DNA of 8,847 bases from Thermoanaerobaculales bacterium. Its GTDB lineage: Bacteria; Acidobacteriota; Thermoanaerobaculia; Thermoanaerobaculales; Sulfomarinibacteraceae. Made by a program: the position numbers and the translations under genes. The notes beneath the pieces are model-generated. The model was not told the DNA's origin. It saw only the letters and a program-made list of their open reading frames with translations, and did not search any database. Shown piece after piece: positions 1 through 8,794 of this stretch; the first letter of the stretch is position 1; the number at the start of each line of letters is the position of its first letter. The stretch is from contig JAOZUP010000152.1 of assembly GCA_029938595.1 (NCBI GenBank), forward strand, positions 1 to 8,847, given 5' to 3'.

Positions 1-2262
<2,262 letters not shown>

Positions 2263-2288
2263 GCCCTTTCTTCACAATCAATTCACAC

Positions 2289-2320
2289 CGGCCGCCCGCC
2301 TCGGGCGGCCGTTTCTTTTT
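2289..2320 (+). terminator. Rho-independent terminator after rpoC
   Basis: A perfect 10-bp GC stem (CGGCCGCCCG, loop CCT, CGGGCGGCCG) is followed at once by the T-rich tract TTTCTTTTT. It begins 26 nt after the rpoC stop codon. It should end the rpoBC transcript before the accessory region and so separate rpoC from rpsL. Confidence 0.93.
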
Positions 2321-2344
2321 CATCTCCGCCTCCGTGCCCGAGAC

Positions 2345-2376
2345 ACAGCGTCAGCAACAGCGTTCAGGGACAGCGT
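2345..2376 (+). repeat. Three direct copies of ACAGCGT (CAG-rich tract, left border)
   Basis: ACAGCGT occurs at 2345-2351, 2357-2363 and 2370-2376, with a period of 12-13 nt, inside a semi-repetitive CAG-rich stretch that runs on to about 2387. The 11-mer CAGGGACAGCG at 2365-2375 recurs as its exact reverse complement at 2985-2995, on the far side of the four-helix-bundle gene. The tract may mark the left end of an inserted unit. The low complexity means chance similarity is possible. Confidence 0.5.
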
Positions 2377-2409
2377 ACAGGGGCAGAGATCAGTGGTGGC
2401 GACGGTGGA

Positions 2410-2559
2410 ATGATCACCTCCGGGTCGTTCAAATCAAGGCGTAGCCGGTGGGCATCCGAAATCAAGGGCAAGCCGGGCCCAAGGCCCGGTGCTTCGCACC
2501 CTTGACATCGGATGCCGCACCGGCTTGAGGGGAGACATGAACGACCCGGAGGTGATCAT
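2410..2559 (+). promoter_or_regulatory. Long imperfect inverted repeat (~150-nt hairpin) covering the start of the four-helix-bundle gene
   Basis: Bases 2410-2431 are an exact reverse complement of 2538-2559 (22 bp). Moving inward, TCAA (2434-2437) pairs with 2525-2528, GCCGGTG (2444-2450) with 2518-2524, GGCATCCGA (2451-2459) with 2508-2516 and TCAAGGG (2462-2468) with 2499-2505. A separate apical hairpin CCGGGCC-CAA-GGCCCGG lies at 2473-2489. The 3' arm holds the Shine-Dalgarno GGAGGTGATC and the first two bases of the ATG at 2558. The 5' arm therefore carries GATCACCTCC (2412-2421), the same ten bases as the anti-Shine-Dalgarno end of 16S rRNA. If transcribed, this structure should block initiation until opened. 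It may also be a DNA-level element belonging to the mobile history of the gene. The base pairing is read directly; the regulatory role is inferred. Confidence 0.85.
2548..2557 (+). promoter_or_regulatory. Shine-Dalgarno of the four-helix-bundle gene, sequestered in the hairpin
   Basis: GGAGGTGATC is fully complementary to the 16S 3' end and places GGAGG 5 nt before the ATG at 2558. This decides the start. The in-frame ATG at 2537 has only a GGGGAG positioned 2 nt away, and the in-frame GTG at 2489 lies in the apical hairpin. Confidence 0.8.
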
Positions 2560-2911
2560 GTCCAACGCCCTCGCCAACACCAACCTCGTGGCCCATATGA
2601 AGGCCCTCGAAGGGGCGGCCATCGCCATCAAGCTCGTGATGAGGGTTCCTGCCCCTCTGAAATCGATTGCCGATCAGGTTATCCGGTCGGCTAGCTCGGT
2701 ACCGGCCAACCTGGCTGAGGGACACGGCCGTTTGGGAAGAGACCGGATGCACTTCTGGAGGATTGCCTATACCTCGGCGAAGGAAGTCGACAGCCACCTG
2801 AGACTTCTCGCTTCGGCTGGAGCGATCAATGAAGAGAGGGCCGAACGTGCCCTGGAGGCCTTTGACCAGGTTCGCGCCATGACCTGGCGGCTGCTCAACC
2901 CAACGACCTGA
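2558..2911 (+). CDS. Four-helix-bundle protein, 23S rRNA intervening-sequence protein (S23/IVP) family
   Basis: A predicted 117-residue, mostly helical soluble protein. The family signature SSVPANLAEGHGR is present at about residues 48-60; relatives commonly carry a form such as S(I/V)PANIAEG. It is followed by a helix of the FWRIAYTSAKEVDSHLRLL type, which matches the family's third helix with its conserved small residues and Glu. Length agrees with the usual 110-130 residues. Members are encoded inside intervening sequences of 23S rRNA genes in spirochaetes and others, and also as free-standing orphans. The fold resembles Avd of diversity-generating retroelements. The biochemical role of the family is not settled. 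Here there is no rRNA around it, so this is an orphan copy. It sits alone between the rpoC terminator and the kinase pseudogene, with its start inside a long hairpin and repeat tracts on both sides, which suggests mobile origin. No reverse transcriptase or transposase is visible nearby. Confidence 0.88.
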   Translation: MSNALANTNLVAHMKALEGAAIAIKLVMRVPAPLKSIADQVIRSASSVPANLAEGHGRLGRDRMHFWRIAYTSAKEVDSHLRLLASAGAINEERAERALEAFDQVRAMTWRLLNPTT

Positions 2912-2957
2912 TTGTTGTGATTCGCTCCGGTCCGTTTGACCGCTGGCGCTGAAGACT

Positions 2958-2995
2958 GCCGCTGCCGCCGTCTCCGGCCGCTGCCGCTGTCCCTG
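2958..2995 (+). repeat. GCCGCTGCCGC direct repeat and CTG-rich tract (right border)
   Basis: GCCGCTGCCGC occurs at 2958-2968 and again at 2977-2987, in a low-complexity tract that ends in CGCTGTCCCTG (2985-2995). That 11-mer is the exact reverse complement of 2365-2375 upstream of the four-helix-bundle gene. With the left tract it would frame a unit of about 650 bp. Chance matching of low-complexity DNA is the main alternative. Confidence 0.5.
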
Positions 2996-3017
2996 CCATG
3001 AACCGCGGGTGCTCGGT

Positions 3018-3023
3018 TACAAT
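3018..3023 (+). promoter_or_regulatory. Possible -10 element upstream of the kinase pseudogene
   Basis: TACAAT matches the sigma70 -10 consensus at five of six positions and lies 65 nt before the probable GTG start at 3088. There is no convincing -35 hexamer at 16-18 nt upstream, so the assignment is weak. Confidence 0.3.
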
Positions 3024-3087
3024 CGACTGGGATTCGCGCGATGCAACGAGACGAAGCCGATAGCCCGCAAGCTGCACGGGGCGCGTG

Positions 3088-5521
3088 GTGTTGAAGGCCG
3101 GCGCTCACGTGGGTGAGTTCGAGGTTCTGTCGCCCCTCGGCGCCGGTGGAATGGGCGAGGTGTATCGGGGGCGTGCGACCCCCGGCTCGAGCGCGAGGTG
3201 GCTCTCAAGGTATTGCCGGAAGAGACGTTGAGGGACGAAATGGCGCGGGCGCGGCTTCTGCGCGAGGCGCGCATGGCCTCGAAGCTCAACCATCCCAATA
3301 TCTGCACGATCTACGAGGTGGGGGAAGCTGACGGCCAGGCCTACATCGCCATGGAGCTGGTCTCGGGCGAGACTTTGAGCGAGCGACTCTCGGTTGAGCG
3401 GATGGTGGTGGATGAGGTGCTGCGCCTCGGGCATCAAATGGCGGACGCCCTGGCGCATGCGCATTCGAACGGTGTCGTCCACCGGGACTTCAAGAGCGCC
3501 AACGCCATCATCACGCCGGATGGGCGCGCCAAGGTGCTGGACTTCGGCCTCGCGGCCCGAGTCAGCGGCGAGGTGCTCAACGAGGCCACTACCTACACCG
3601 CGGACTCACTCGAGATGTCCGGCAAGATCGCGGGCACCCTGGCCTATATGGCGCCGGAGCAGCTCAAGGGACAGCCGGTCGATGCGCGCTCGGACATCTG
3701 GGCGCTGGGAATCGTGCTCTATGAGATGGCGTCCGGGGTGCGACCGTTTCAGGGGAACACCGGGTTCGAGCTGAGCTCCGCCATCTTGAGCACGACGCCC
3801 GAGCCGCTGCAGGCGGGACCGGGAGGGGTGCTGCCGACCCAGATGCAGAGCGTGATCGACCGTTGCCTGGAGAAGGACCCCGGCCGGCGCTTCCAGCGGG
3901 CGGAGGAGGTGCGAGCGGCCTTGGAGACCGTGCAGTCCGGCGTCACCGTTCCCGGTTTCGAGCGGCGGAGATTAGAGCTGCCGCACCATCGCTGGTCGCT
4001 GGCTGTGGCGGTTTTGGTGGTCATCGTGACGGTGCTGGCGATCCTCGACGTGGGGGGCATCCGCCGGCTGGTGACGGGAGGGGGTGGCGGCCAGGTGCAA
4101 GCGGTCAGGATGGCGGTGCTGCCCTTCGTCAATCTCTCCGGCGATCCGGAGCAGGAGTACCTATCCGACGGTTTCACCCAGGAAATGATCAACCCAGCTC
4201 GGCCGCCTCCACCCGGAGGGCCTCAGCGTCATCGCGCGCACCTCGGTGATGCGCTACAAGGGTGGCGACACCCCCATCGACCAGATCGGAAGGGAGCTCG
4301 GGGTAGACTACGTCCTCGAGGGAAGCATTCAACGCGAGTCGGCCCGCGTGCGCATCGCCGCCGATCTGATCCTTGTCGGAGACCAGACCCAGCTCTGGGC
4401 GGACATCTATGAACGGGAGTTTTCCGGCATCTTGGCAGTGCAGAGCGAGGTGGCGGGGCGGGTGGCGGAGGCGCTGTCGCTCAAGCTGCTGCCGTCGGAG
4501 AATAAGCAGCTTGCCGAGGCCCGCCCCGTCAGCTCGGGAGCGCACGAGGCCTATCTCAGGGGCACCTACCATTGGATGAAAGTGACCCCGGTGGATATCG
4601 ATACCGCCGAAAAGTACTTCGACCTGGCCCTGGAGAAGGATCCCTCGTTCGCACCTGCCTACGTTGGTCGGGCATCGGTCTGGGTCGTACGCAACCAGCT
4701 TGGCCTCGCGTCGCCCGGGGAGGCGGGACCGAAGGCCAAGGCCGCGGCCCTGCGGGCCCTCGAGCTCGATGCGGATTCCGCCGAGGCCCACCACGTCCTG
4801 GCTTCGGTCAGGACCTATATCGACTGGGATTGGGACGGCGCCGGAGAATCCTGGCGGCGGACCCTCGAGCTCAATCCCAACGTCGCGACTGCGCAAGAGC
4901 TTTACGCGCATTTCCTGGCGATTACGGGGAACGGCGAAGAGGCCCTGATCCACAGCGAAAAGGCCGCCGTGCTCGACCCGTTCAATCCGTTGGTCCTCAG
5001 TTGGCATGCGCAGATTCTCTTCATGCAGCGGCGATACGACGAGGCCTTGGCGGTGGCCCGGGAAGCCGAGCGGATCCAACCGGACCATCCGATCGTCAGA
5101 TACACCCTCTGGGTGATCATGCAGGAAAAGAAGGGGATGGAGGAAGAGGCCTTCGAGGCCTGCAAGGCCGCTTTGGTCGCCATATACCAGGAGTCCAAGA
5201 CTCGAAGCCGCGCTCGAAGCAGGCTATGCCCGGGGAGGATACGCCGAGGCGATGAAGCGCGGAGCCGAGGCCCTGATCGCTCGCCTCCCCGAGGCTTTCA
5301 GTCTACCGACCGATATTGGAATCTTTTACGTCATGGCCGAAGAGAAGGACAAGGCCATCGAGTGGTTTGGTCAGGGCTTTGAGGTCCATGATCCTGTGTT
5401 GCCGTACCTCAGCTGTTTTCCGACGTTCGATGAAATCCGCTCTGACCCACGCTTCCAAGTTCTCCTGCGCCGGATGAACCTGTCACCGCTCGCTGCTCGG
5501 CCGGATACGGCCTCTAAATAG
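3088..5521 (+). pseudogene. Ser/Thr protein kinase - transmembrane - TolB-N-like - TPR protein, disrupted by three frameshifts
   Basis: Joined across its breaks this is a receptor-like kinase of about 809 residues. The probable start is GTG 3088 (or 3085); an in-frame TAG at 3061 limits extension. The kinase domain keeps every key motif: glycine loop GAGGMGEVY (from 3139), VALK lysine (codon 3207), HRDFKSAN with catalytic Asp (codon 3486) and Asn (3501), DFG (3540) and APE (3651). One hydrophobic helix follows at about 3993-4059, then a TolB-N/FlgO-like domain (AVLPFVNLSGD; later VDYVLEGSIQ) and TPR-like repeats at about 4546-5190. Break 1, about 3173-3177, moves frame 1 to 3; family spacing (YRGR-DPRL) suggests 2 extra bases. 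Break 2, about 4190-4192, moves 3 to 1 and looks like one extra A in ATCAACC. Break 3, about 5199-5204, moves 1 to 2. Removing four bases restores one frame to the TAG at 5519. No nonsense codons have accumulated. It is either a recent pseudogene or a gene with assembly indels. Confidence 0.88.
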
Positions 5522-5557
5522 CGCAAAAGGCCCAGTTCCAACGATTTCAGGCCAGAT

Positions 5558-5586
5558 ATCTGCGTTTATCTGCGTGATCTGCGGTT
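5558..5586 (+). repeat. Triple ATCTGCG intergenic repeat
   Basis: ATCTGCG starts at 5558, 5568 and 5577, giving ATCTGCGTTT, ATCTGCGTG and ATCTGCGGTT. The reverse complement (AACCGCAGAT, CACGCAGATA, AACGCAGAT) is a short tandem pattern that I recognise as recurring between genes in many unrelated bacterial genomes, where it is often mistranslated as a PQITQINAD-like peptide. It is non-coding here. Confidence 0.65.
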
Positions 5587-5607
5587 TCCCTTGGGCGGGT
5601 GGGCGGC

Positions 5608-5626
5608 AAATCCGAAATCCGAAATT
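5608..5626 (+). repeat. AAATCCG tandem intergenic repeat
   Basis: AAATCCG-AAATCCG-AAATT is a 7-bp tandem. Its NPKSE-type mistranslation is a common artefact in genomes that carry such intergenic repeats. It lies 21 nt after the ATCTGCG repeat and 36 nt before the rpsL promoter. Confidence 0.6.
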
Positions 5627-5662
5627 GCGATGTTCCCGGTCCCCGAAAAGCCCTTTTGCCGC

Positions 5663-5691
5663 TTGACACCACCGGGATTCTCCAGTATTCT
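5663..5691 (+). promoter_or_regulatory. Sigma70-type promoter of the str operon
   Basis: A perfect -35 TTGACA (5663-5668), a 17-nt spacer and TATTCT (5686-5691, four of six matches to TATAAT) lie about 95 nt upstream of the rpsL start. It is the best promoter seen in the window and fits the need for a new start site, because rpoC is followed by a terminator. The start site would be near 5697-5699, leaving a leader of about 90 nt. Confidence 0.75.
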
Positions 5692-5738
5692 TCCGCGGCT
5701 CTGGCTCTTGGCCGGAGCCCAACAACTCAGGAAGCCTT

Positions 5739-5757
5739 CAAGTGGTGTCACCACTTG
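5739..5757 (+). promoter_or_regulatory. 19-nt palindrome in the rpsL leader
   Basis: CAAGTGGTG-T-CACCACTTG is a perfect palindrome with 9-bp arms around one central base. As RNA it can form a 7-bp stem with a 5-nt loop. It is followed by GGTTTTATG, so only four T's, and it makes a poor terminator. GTGGTGTCA within it is the exact reverse complement of TGACACCAC at 5664-5672, which overlaps the -35 box. It could be an operator or a leader hairpin regulating the str operon; the role is inferred. Confidence 0.55.
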
Positions 5758-5786
5758 GTTTTATGAACCCTAAGCAGGGAGCAACC

Positions 5787-6161
5787 ATGCCCACAGTCTC
5801 GCAATTGGTCCGCCAGGGCCGCAAGATATCGACCGAAAAGACCAAGAGTCCGGCGCTGCAGGGCTGTCCGCAGCGGCGGGGGGTGTGCACCCGAGTCTTC
5901 ACAACCACTCCGAAGAAGCCGAACTCGGCCCTCCGCAAGGTGGCTCGTGTGCGTCTGACCAACGGGATCGAGGTGACTGCATACATTCCTGGCGAGGGGC
6001 ATAATCTCCAGGAGCACTCACAGGTGATGATCCGCGGCGGCCGGGTGAAGGATCTTCCGGGTGTCCGCTATCACATCATTCGCGGCACCATGGACAGCCA
6101 GGGCGTTGAAGGCCGGCGTCAGCGGCGTTCCAAGTATGGCGCGAAGCGACCGAAGAACTAG
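5787..6161 (+). CDS. rpsL: 30S ribosomal protein S12
   Basis: S12 sits at the decoding centre of the small subunit and controls accuracy. The protein has 124 residues (usual 123-126) and begins MPTVSQLVRQGRK. The TTTPKKPNSALRK block carries K43 and the GGRVKDLPGVRYHIIRG block carries K88, D89 (the site methylthiolated in E. coli) and P91. The usual streptomycin-resistance positions therefore have the sensitive-type residues. The ATG at 5787 is chosen because AGGGAG (5776-5781) lies 5 nt before it and homologues start MPT. The in-frame ATG at 5763 and GTG at 5742 lack such a site, and the GTG lies inside the palindrome. It is the first gene of the str operon here, 11 nt before rpsG. Confidence 0.98.
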   Translation: MPTVSQLVRQGRKISTEKTKSPALQGCPQRRGVCTRVFTTTPKKPNSALRKVARVRLTNGIEVTAYIPGEGHNLQEHSQVMIRGGRVKDLPGVRYHIIRGTMDSQGVEGRRQRRSKYGAKRPKN

Positions 6162-6172
6162 GAGACAAGAGA

Positions 6173-6643
6173 ATGCCTCGGCGAACAACCATCGATAAGC
6201 GCGTGGTCCTGCCCGACCCGGTGTACAACTCGCGTCTGGTGACGAAGTTCATCAACAACGTCACCAAAGCGGGCAAGAAGGCGGTTGCAGAGCGGATCTT
6301 CTACGGTGCGCTCGGATTGATTGAAGAGCGAACCGGCGACGACCCGGTCAAGATCTTCAAGAGGGCCGTCGACAACGCGAAGCCGCAGGTCGAAGTGAAG
6401 TCGCGCCGGGTGGGAGGCTCCACCTACCAGGTTCCGATCGAGGTACGGACGGACCGCCAGCAGGCGTTGGCGATTCGCTGGCTGATCGGATTTGCAAAGT
6501 CTCGTCACGAAAAGACAATGATGCAGAAGTTCGCGGGCGAGTTCCTCGATGCCGCTGCGAATCGCGGCGGCACGATCAAGAAGCGCGATGACACTCATCG
6601 CATGGCGGAGGCGAACAAGGCCTTTGCCCACTATCGCTGGTAG
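6173..6643 (+). CDS. rpsG: 30S ribosomal protein S7
   Basis: S7 nucleates assembly of the 30S head by binding the 3' major domain of 16S rRNA and lines the E site. It has 156 residues, the standard length, with the conserved start MPRRTTIDKRVVLPDPVY, then LVTKFINNVTKAGKK, the beta-hairpin segment RVGGSTYQVPIEV and the C-terminal MAEANKAFAHYRW. AGGAG (6160-6164), overlapping the rpsL stop codon, lies 8 nt before the ATG, so translation is probably coupled to rpsL. The rpsL-rpsG gap is only 11 nt. The roughly 100-nt intercistronic S7 binding site that gives autoregulation in E. coli is therefore absent, and any feedback by S7 must work elsewhere. Confidence 0.98.
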   Translation: MPRRTTIDKRVVLPDPVYNSRLVTKFINNVTKAGKKAVAERIFYGALGLIEERTGDDPVKIFKRAVDNAKPQVEVKSRRVGGSTYQVPIEVRTDRQQALAIRWLIGFAKSRHEKTMMQKFAGEFLDAAANRGGTIKKRDDTHRMAEANKAFAHYRW

Positions 6644-6694
6644 CGGAGAAAGACTAGAGACAACGTCAGCAGTTCGCAGGAGATCTTTGAAAAT

Positions 6695-8782
6695 ATGCCC
6701 CGTGTCATCCCACTTGCTCAGGTCCGGAATATCGGCATCATGGCCCACATTGATGCCGGTAAGACGACGACCACTGAGCGTGTGCTCTATTACACAGGCA
6801 TCAACTACAAGATCGGCGAGGTCCACGACGGGACCGCAACCATGGATTGGATGCCACAGGAACAGGAGCGGGGCATCACCATCACGTCTGCTGCGACAAC
6901 CTGTTTCTGGCGCGACCACCGCATCAACATCATCGACACCCCGGGCCATGTCGATTTCACCGCCGAGGTGGAGCGCAGTCTGCGCGTGCTTGATGGCGCG
7001 GTGGCGGTCTTTTGTGCGGTCGGCGGGGTCGAACCGCAGTCGGAAACGGTATGGCGACAGGCCGACCGCTACAACGTGCCGCGGGTCGCATTCGTCAACA
7101 AGATGGATCGGGTCGGCGCGAATTTTGCCGGTGTGGTCGAACAGATTCGAGAGAAGCTCCGGGCCAACCCGGTGCCGATTCAGATTCCCCTCGGCAGCGA
7201 GGAGGAGTTTTCCGGGGTGATCGATCTTGTTCGCCTCAAGGCCTATCACTACCACGAGGAGACCCTGGGCGCTGAGTACCACGAGGAGGAGATCCCCGAG
7301 GATTACCGCGCCGAGGTCGAGGAGTACCGCGAACGCCTCTTCGAGGCAGTCGCCGAGACCTCTGATGAACTCCTTGAACGATACCTGAGTAAGGGCTCGC
7401 TTGACGAGAGCCAAATTATTGCAGGATTGCGCGCAGGGACGATCAGCGGCGCGCTGGTACCGGTATTGTGCGGCTCAGCCTTCAAGAATAAGGGCGTGCA
7501 GCCGCTGCTCGACGCGGTCGTGGACTACCTGCCGTCACCGCTCGACATTCCGCCCGTCGAGGGTTTCACTCCTGATGGAAAGGGGACCACCGTCCGGCGC
7601 GCGGATGACGATGAGCCGTTTGCGGCGCTGGTCTTCAAGATCATGACGGATCCCTTTGTCGGCCAGCTGTCGTTCATCCGCATCTACTCGGGAAACATTG
7701 CTACCGGTTCCTCGGTGATCAACGCCGCCACCGGCAAATCCGAGCGCATCGGCCGGGCGCTAAAAATGCACGCCAACAAGCGTGAGGAAATCTCCGAAGT
7801 TTTTGCCGGCGACATCTGCGCGGTGGTCGGTCTCCGCAACGCGGGCACCGGTCACACTATCTGCGACCGCAAACATCCCATCGTGCTCGAGGCCATACAG
7901 TTTCCCGAACCGGTGATCGCGGTCGCCATCGAACCGAGAACGAAGGCCGATCAGGATCACCTCGGCGCCGCTCTCGACAAGCTGACCCACGAGGACCCGA
8001 CCTTCCACGTCACCACCGACGAGGAGACCGGGCAGACGATCATCTCCGGGATGGGGGAGCTCCACCTGGAGATCATCGTCGACCGCCTGACTCGCGAGTT
8101 CAATATCGGCGCCCAGGTCGGCCGCCCGCAGGTGGCCTACCGTGAGGCGATCACCGAGGAGGCTGAGGGCGAGGGGCTCTTCGTCCGCCAGACCGGTGGC
8201 CGCGGCCAGTACGGCCACGTCAAGATCCGCGTCTGGCCGCTCACCGATGGAACAAGCTTCGAGTTCGAGGACCAGATCAAGAGGGGCGTCATACCGCGCG
8301 AGTTCATCCGTCCCGTGGAGCTTGGAATCCGCGAGGCGATGGATCGCGGGGTGCTGGCCGGTTACTCGTTGACGGGTGTCGGCGTCGCCCTCTACGATGG
8401 GTCCTTCCACGAGGTCGACTCCTCGGAGTTGGCCTTCAAGGTTGCGGGGTCCCTGGCTTTTCAAGATGCAGCCAAAGATGCCTGCCCGGTGATCATGGAG
8501 CCGGTGATGGAGGTCGAGGCGGTGACCCCAGAGAACTATCTCGGCGACGTCATAGGCGACCTCAACCGCCGTCGCGGTCGGGTGCTCGGCATGGAGTCGC
8601 GTGCCGGCTTCCAGGTGGCGACGGTACACGTTCCCCTTTCCGAGATGTTCGGCTACGCCACCGACCTGCGGTCGCAGACACAGGGGCGGGCCACCTATAG
8701 CATGCAGTTCGACCATTACGACGAAGTGCCTCAGCGGAAGGCTGACGAGATCGTTGCACGCGCCACGGGAATGACGGCGTAA
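6695..8782 (+). CDS. fusA: Translation elongation factor G
   Basis: EF-G is the ribosomal GTPase that drives translocation. It has 695 residues, within the normal range of about 690-705. The GTPase motifs are complete: P-loop AHIDAGKT (17-24), switch I RGITI (59-63), DTPGH (81-85, with the catalytic-type His at 85), NKMD (135-138) and GSA (260-262). Domain II (DPFVGQLSFIRIYSG), domain III (SGMGELHLEI), domain IV (GGRGQYGHVKI and GSFHEVDSSELAFKVAGS) and domain V (GRVLGMESR; LSEMFGYATDLRSQTQGRA) follow in order. The start at 6695 has AGGAGA (6678-6683) 11 nt upstream, a slightly long spacing; homologues also start close to this point. A 51-nt gap separates it from rpsG, with no clear promoter. 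The single-copy str-operon context supports canonical EF-G rather than a paralogue. Confidence 0.98.
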   Translation: MPRVIPLAQVRNIGIMAHIDAGKTTTTERVLYYTGINYKIGEVHDGTATMDWMPQEQERGITITSAATTCFWRDHRINIIDTPGHVDFTAEVERSLRVLDGAVAVFCAVGGVEPQSETVWRQADRYNVPRVAFVNKMDRVGANFAGVVEQIREKLRANPVPIQIPLGSEEEFSGVIDLVRLKAYHYHEETLGAEYHEEEIPEDYRAEVEEYRERLFEAVAETSDELLERYLSKGSLDESQIIAGLRAGTISGALVPVLCGSAFKNKGVQPLLDAVVDYLPSPLDIPPVEGFTPDGKGTTVRRADDDEPFAALVFKIMTDPFVGQLSFIRIYSGNIATGSSVINAATGKSERIGRALKMHANKREEISEVFAGDICAVVGLRNAGTGHTICDRKHPIVLEAIQFPEPVIAVAIEPRTKADQDHLGAALDKLTHEDPTFHVTTDEETGQTIISGMGELHLEIIVDRLTREFNIGAQVGRPQVAYREAITEEAEGEGLFVRQTGGRGQYGHVKIRVWPLTDGTSFEFEDQIKRGVIPREFIRPVELGIREAMDRGVLAGYSLTGVGVALYDGSFHEVDSSELAFKVAGSLAFQDAAKDACPVIMEPVMEVEAVTPENYLGDVIGDLNRRRGRVLGMESRAGFQVATVHVPLSEMFGYATDLRSQTQGRATYSMQFDHYDEVPQRKADEIVARATGMTA

Positions 8783-8794
8783 GGAGGCAGGGAT

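Noticed and set aside
2502..2507. TTGACA as a -35 box for the four-helix-bundle gene
   Set aside because: No acceptable -10 follows at 16-18 nt, and the hexamer is part of the hairpin stem.
2558..2911. Avd accessory protein of a diversity-generating retroelement
   Set aside because: Same fold family, but no reverse transcriptase, template repeat or variable repeat is seen in the window.
2912..3087. tRNA, small RNA or CRISPR repeats in the gap before the kinase
   Set aside because: Only the low-complexity CTG/GCC tract and a weak -10 are visible; there is no cloverleaf and no regularly spaced repeat.
3198..4412. Reading this as an intact 404-residue kinase starting at GTG 3198
   Set aside because: It would lack the glycine loop, which lies in another frame at 3139-3165. 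Its last ~75 residues are out-of-frame low-complexity sequence, so it is a fragment of the larger broken gene.
4189..5088. Antisense open frame of 299 codons over the kinase TPR region
   Set aside because: The sense strand reads clear TPR-like repeats; the antisense product has no recognisable features.
3088..5521. Programmed ribosomal frameshifting in the kinase gene
   Set aside because: Three shifts would be needed, none at a classical slippery heptamer, and the family is not known for recoding.
5742..5786. Upstream in-frame starts for rpsL (GTG 5742, ATG 5763)
   Set aside because: S12 homologues begin at MPT, and the good Shine-Dalgarno sequence points to ATG 5787.
6158..7414. Antisense open frame of 418 codons over rpsG and fusA
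   Set aside because: Fully overlaps two conserved genes and shows no protein-family features; an artefact of GC-rich codon use.
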